Source of the DNA: an uncultured Roseburia sp.
GTDB taxonomy: Bacteria; Bacillota; Clostridia; Lachnospirales; Lachnospiraceae
Length of the DNA: 10,334 nt
Direction: 5' to 3'
Assembly (NCBI GenBank): GCA_947070915.1
Contig: CAMTDY010000102.1
Coordinates: forward strand, 1 to 10,334
Under the pieces are notes generated by a model that was not told the DNA's origin, made no database searches, and saw only the letters and a program-made list of their open reading frames with translations. This document shows, piece by piece, positions 7,501 through 10,334 of the stretch. Numbering within the stretch: position 1 is the stretch's first letter; every line of letters starts with the position of its first letter. The translations under genes were made by a program, and so were the position numbers.

Positions 7501-10285
7501 CCAGAGGATACAACAGATTCTTTTACATGGGATACGTCAGACGCCAATATTGTGGATGTGGATGACAAGGGAAAGATCACCGCAAATGGGCGCGGGACGG
7601 CTCAAATCACGGTTACCGCCTCTTCCGGGGTTTCCGGTGTATGTGATGTGAAAGTCCTGGTTCCAGCATCAGAAGTTCAGGTGTCTGAAAAAGCGATTAC
7701 CCTGTTACAGGAGAAAACGGCGCTGGTTTCAGCAAAATTATTGCCGGAAGATTCCACAGACAATTATGTGTGGTCCAGTGAAGACGACGAGATCGCAACA
7801 GTGACGGAAGAGGGCATGATCACAGCTCGGAATCCTGGTGTTGTGAAAATCACGGCAGAGGCTGCAAGTGGTGTGAAGGAATGCATAGAGGTCACAGTTC
7901 TGCCGGCATATCATGTGACAGACATTCAGTTTCCAGATTCAGAGATGATCCTTGAGAGAGGAGGGGCGGAAACTCTGGCTCCCCAGGTTATCCCTGCTAA
8001 TTATACGGATGAGGTTACATATCGTGTTGAAAATGAGGATGTTGCAGTTATTGAAGAGGGAAAATTAAAAGCCTTAACTACTGGAACTACTTATGTAAAT
8101 GTAACCAGTTCCAACGGTGTTTCTGCTAAGTGCAAGGTGACGGTTATTGTTTCAAGTGAAAATATTACTATGAATATGAACGATGCTGTCATATCTATTG
8201 GCGATCATTTAAAACTGTCCGTGGAATTATTTCCTGAGGATACGACAGATTGTGTTGTGTGGAGTTCGGGAAATGAAAATGTTGCAAAAGTAGATGAGGC
8301 GGGTGAAGTATCGGCGGTGAGTGTTGGTGAATGCAGCATTTATGCAAGAAGTGACAGTGGTAAATCCGCTGAATGCAAAATCCATGTCATAGAAAACAAA
8401 ATTATCAGCAGCCTGAATGATTGGCGTGAAATAAGTGAGATGGAAGGAGAAGCTAAATACATACTGAACGAGGATATAGACGTAGGAAATACCTCTCTTG
8501 ATCTGCCGGAACAGTCCACACTGCGACTTGATTTGAATGGGCATACGATAATAGGAACAGGTACTATTATTAATAACAGTGGGAGGCTGACGATTGACGA
8601 TACGAGTGCTGAAAAAAATGGCGGCATAAGGACATTGATGATAGGCAGTGATGTAGTCATCAAGTACTGTGTCGTTAATACGGGAAGTTTATATATAAAT
8701 GGCGGTAATATACAGGCAGATGTGACAGTGACAGGAAAGCCCTCCAGTCCATGGGCGGTAGCATTGAGAAATGCGGGATATGTTCAGATTTCTGGCGGAA
8801 GTCTGAAAGCGGATTCCGTTTCAGCGGCGAAATCACTGGGGATAAACAGAGCTTATGGAATATTGAATCATGAGGATGGCGTTATTGACATGTCCGGTGG
8901 AGATATTAGTGTAACCACGGAAACAAAAGCGTCAAATGTGATAACGGAATGTAGTACGTCTTCTTATGGAATATACAACAATACGTCCAATACAGTTTCA
9001 ATCACTGGTGGAACCATTAATTGTTCGCACAGGGAAGTGGCGAGGGGGAAAAAGAATACCCTTAATTCCGCCGGGCTTTATAATAATGCCAATGGAAAGA
9101 TTTTGTTAGCAGGCGGAGAAGTCACGGTTACATGTACAGGGGGGCCGTCGAAACTCAAAGGCGGTCTGCTGGGAATGGTGAATGGAGGAGAAAGTGATTC
9201 CAATAAAGGAAACATAGAAATGACAAAAGGAAAAATAAAAGTGGAATCCATGGATGCAGACGGATTGCTGGTGGCTGGCATAATGAATGTTTTTGCCGGG
9301 GAAATAACGGTAGGAAGTGATAAGTCTGTGAATAAAGAAGATATTTCTATTAAATCTTCCATGCCAAATAATAAGGACTATGTCATATCGAATGAATCGG
9401 GTAAACTGGCTGTTTGCCGTGGAATATTACAGGGAGGTTATGGAATCGTAAGTAACATGGATTATTCGCTGGGTGAGGACGATGGGATTATTACCTCAGA
9501 TCAATTAAGTCTGGAGGCCAAAGGGCTGTTGTTTATCGGAAAGGGAAATATTATTCTGAATGATGGCAGATATAAGGGGACCTGGGATCTGAGTGAGGGG
9601 AATAATCAGGGCAGTGTTTTTGTACCCCGTGGCTATGTCATGTCCAATTCGACATTAAATAATGTAGACGATGGCGAACTGGTTCCCATAGAGTATAACA
9701 TTACATATATGCTAGACGGTGGGATAAATAATGTCTTAAATCCCATTGTTTACAATATAACGATGCCTAAGACAGAGTTGAAGTCTCCAAGTAAGGAAGG
9801 GTACAATTTTGAGGGCTGGTATAAAGATTCTGGATTTATAAATAAAGTAACTGAAATAAGCGGAGTGGACTGTGAGGATAAAGTCCTGTATGCGAAGTGG
9901 AAAAAGAAAGCAGCTGACAAGGATTCATACCCTGGTACAAAGCCGGGTAGCACCACGGGGAATAATTATACAGGTACCAGCAACGGTGTTAACCTTATAC
10001 CCGGAGCAGGGGAGAAAAAAGAAACGGGGACAAATACTTCAGATTACATTTCTGTGAGTGATACCGTTGGAACCTTTATCAGACCTGCTAAAATAAAAGG
10101 ATTAAAGGTAAAAAAGTTCAAAAAAAATGGAATAAATGTACGGTTTTCAAAAGTGGCCGGGGTTTCTGCCTATGAAATAAAATATGGTATAAACAAGAAA
10201 TTTAAAAAGGCAAAATCCAAGACCATTAAGAAAAATAATCTGAATATAAAATCTTTAAAAAAGAAAAAAGTATATTATGTTAAGG
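4582..10285 (+). CDS. Giant secreted multidomain surface protein (GLUG/beta-helix, Big_3, Big_2 x5, InlB-type repeat, Fn3-like), 3' partial
   Basis: The frame opens at ATG 4582, 7 bases after AGGGGG, and stays open to the window end; 1,901 genuine residues are visible before adapter sequence begins at 10286. Residues 1-27 are a signal peptide (MKKYLALLVCFSMVLQL, cleavage expected after AKA27), so the protein is exported. Domains in order: GLUG/beta-helix module A (about 34-396), module B (414-783), Big_3 (about 784-865), five Big_2 domains (866-1271), a third beta-helix-like region (about 1274-1700), a Listeria-Bacteroides (InlB B-type) repeat (about 1702-1773), a low-complexity Lys/Gly/Thr linker (1774-1833), and a Lys-rich Fn3-like domain (1834 onward). 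No enzymatic active site is recognised. The architecture suggests a rod-like cell-surface or secreted binding protein, but ligand and function are unknown. The anchor, such as LPXTG, cell-wall-binding repeats or a membrane helix, would lie beyond the contig. The gene is slightly more AT-rich than the GH3 gene. Confidence 0.93.
4681..5769 (+). repeat. GLUG/right-handed beta-helix module A of the surface protein
   Basis: Residues about 34-396. After an entry segment (SSKQELNAIRE, then YYLTADIEF) comes FTGVLDGNGHAIKGL (86-100), then short repeating turns of the form 'G-I-x-N' and 'AGGI.G...G.I..C': GGVCGRNSGCI, GGICGD, GGIAGGSMGGLIKRCYN and GGIIEECFN. These match the GLUG motif (PF07581) style of beta-helix rungs. 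The module closes with DWVLDPDSGINYPQ (376-389). It is rich in Cys for a secreted protein, with repeated GGICG and (K/E)xC(Y/F)N signatures. Confidence 0.75.
5821..6930 (+). repeat. GLUG/right-handed beta-helix module B of the surface protein
   Basis: Residues about 414-783, homologous to module A in layout. It has an entry segment (DVQDLFCIRNNLSGKYILMN), FTGELDGNGHTIKGL (473-487), rungs GGICGKNAGRIDKC, GGICGIQTSG, AGGITGENNGVIRKCYN and AGGIAGIHYNG, and a closing EWVIDPSSGIAYPQ (764-777). The shared beginning, rung signatures and closing motif indicate an internal tandem duplication of a unit of about 370 residues, now diverged in DNA sequence. Confidence 0.75.
6931..7176 (+). other. Big_3 (bacterial Ig-like group 3) domain of the surface protein
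   Basis: Residues about 784-865. The order of signatures fits the Big_3 family: VPQKLEFFQGDEIDPRGGQL, then LSGYDMKNLGRQTVTVTY and YEINV. Big_3 domains are usually spacer or binding Ig folds in Gram-positive surface proteins. It separates the GLUG modules from the Big_2 array. Confidence 0.7.
7177..8394 (+). repeat. Array of five Big_2 Ig-like domains in the surface protein
   Basis: Five units of about 80 residues: 7177-7419, 7423-7665, 7666-7905, 7906-8154 and 8155-8394. Each follows the Big_2 (PF02368) pattern: a start such as 'V..V....e..i..Ge', a middle 'PEDTTD..W.S.......V...G.i.A...G...I', and a closing strand. All five carry a Cys in the closing strand (AECVVTV, GVCDVKV, KECIEVTV, AKCKVTV, AECKIHV). 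The FPEDTTD motif is shared closely by units 2 and 5, and LPEDSTD by unit 3; unit 4 is the most diverged. Such arrays normally act as extended stalks or adhesive segments outside the cell. Confidence 0.88.
8401..9681 (+). other. Third beta-helix (pectate-lyase-like) region of the surface protein
   Basis: Residues about 1274-1700. It opens like modules A and B with an entry segment (SLNDWREISEMEG, then AKYILNEDIDV) and LRLDLNGHTIIG (1314-1325). The rungs then differ, having the form 'G.V.I.GG.....' and 'YGI.N': YVQISGGSLKA, AYGILNHEDGVIDMSGGDI, YGIYNN...SITGGTI and AGLYNNANGKILLAGGEV. These suggest a right-handed parallel beta-helix of a different subtype. No pectate-lyase catalytic residues were recognised, so a structural or binding role is more likely than catalysis. 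Confidence 0.6.
9685..9900 (+). other. Listeria-Bacteroides / InlB B-type repeat of the surface protein
   Basis: Residues about 1702-1773: EYNITYMLDGG, then a spacer, then SPSKEGYNFEGWYKDSGF and ending in VLYAKW. This is the classic pattern of the family (PF09479), with GY.F.GWY and the final Y.KW. These small beta-grasp-like domains are frequent near the C-terminus of Gram-positive surface proteins. A single copy is present here. Confidence 0.88.
10081..10284 (+). other. Lys-rich Fn3-like domain of the surface protein, truncated by adapter
   Basis: Residues 1834-1901 show the pattern of Firmicute secreted Fn3 domains: PAKIKGLKVKKF, then VRFSKVAGVSAYEIKYG, then FKKAKSKTIKK and KKKVYYVKA. The expected final strand (usually of the form YYVRVRAY) is cut at 10285, where adapter begins. 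The linker before it (9901-10080) is rich in Lys, Gly, Thr and Pro. Confidence 0.75.
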
Positions 10286-10334
10286 CTGTCTCTTATACAC
10301 ATCTGACGCTGCCGACGATAAGGCTCGTGTGGTT
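10286..10334 (+). other. Illumina Nextera (Tn5) adapter read-through, non-genomic
   Basis: CTGTCTCTTATACACATCT (10286-10304) is the exact 19-base Tn5 mosaic end in reverse complement. GACGCTGCCGACGA (10305-10318) is the exact Nextera read-1 tail. The next 8 bases, TAAGGCTC (10319-10326), are the reverse complement of GAGCCTTA, which I recall as Nextera XT i5 index S521. The final GTGTGGTT (10327-10334) matches the start of the reverse-complement P5 sequence (GTGTAGAT) at 6 of 8 bases, with errors typical of a read tail. The genomic sequence therefore ends at about 10285. Confidence 0.97.

Noticed and set aside
7177..8394. Repeating pattern as a possible CRISPR or DNA-level tandem repeat array
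   Set aside because: The periodicity of about 240 bases is at protein level (Big_2 domains); the DNA is too diverged for direct repeats and has no spacer structure.
8401..9681. Beta-helix region as a pectate lyase or other polysaccharide lyase
   Set aside because: No catalytic motif is visible; the similarity is only to the repeated rung pattern of the fold.
10286..10304. Tn5-type mosaic end as evidence of a natural transposon end
   Set aside because: The 19-base hyperactive mosaic end is an engineered sequence, and it is followed directly by the synthetic Nextera read-1 tail rather than by IS50 sequence.
10286..10334. Protein tail SYTHLTLPTIRLVW as a genuine C-terminal extension
   Set aside because: It is the translation of Nextera adapter, index and P5 sequence.

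Overview
The window looks like a contig from a low-to-mid GC Firmicute, most likely a gut Lachnospiraceae/Clostridia-type bacterium. This is inferred from strong AGGAGG-type ribosome binding sites, a Bacillota-style housekeeping promoter on the tRNA gene, a rotated-domain GH3 glucosidase of the Ruminococcus albus / Butyrivibrio type, and a secreted GLUG / Big_2 / Listeria-Bacteroides-repeat surface protein. I cannot name a species.

Layout: (1) 1-545, the C-terminal end of a MATE-family multidrug/metabolite antiporter, cut by the window start. (2) 587-657 on the minus strand, a complete tRNA-Gly with anticodon CCC and a good promoter at 666-693; it converges on the MATE gene and diverges from the next gene. 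(3) 762-3581, a cytoplasmic GH3 glycoside hydrolase of 939 aa with a TTG start, the C-domain placed before the N-domain, and a C-terminal beta-sandwich that may bind carbohydrate. (4) 3636-4481, a compact membrane-anchored RmuC protein whose real start is probably the second ATG. (5) From 4582 to the end, one very large secreted protein (at least 1,901 residues, stop not reached). It has a signal peptide, two homologous GLUG/beta-helix modules, one Big_3 domain, five Big_2 domains, a third beta-helix, an InlB-type repeat and an Fn3-like domain. It occupies 55% of the window. It is easy to miss because it has no stop codon in the window and is covered by short shadow ORFs.

The last 49 bases (10286-10334) are not genomic. 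They are the Nextera (Tn5) mosaic end and read-1 adapter, followed by what looks like an i5 index and the start of the P5 sequence. The contig therefore ends in untrimmed adapter, and the protein tail encoded there (beginning SYTHLTLPTI) is an artefact.

The genes do not form an obvious single pathway. Glucosidase and surface protein both fit a gut bacterium that uses plant or host glycans, but that is inference. I found no CRISPR array, insertion sequence, phage gene, defence system or riboswitch, and no convincing undescribed system. The best novelty candidate is the domain architecture of the giant surface protein.
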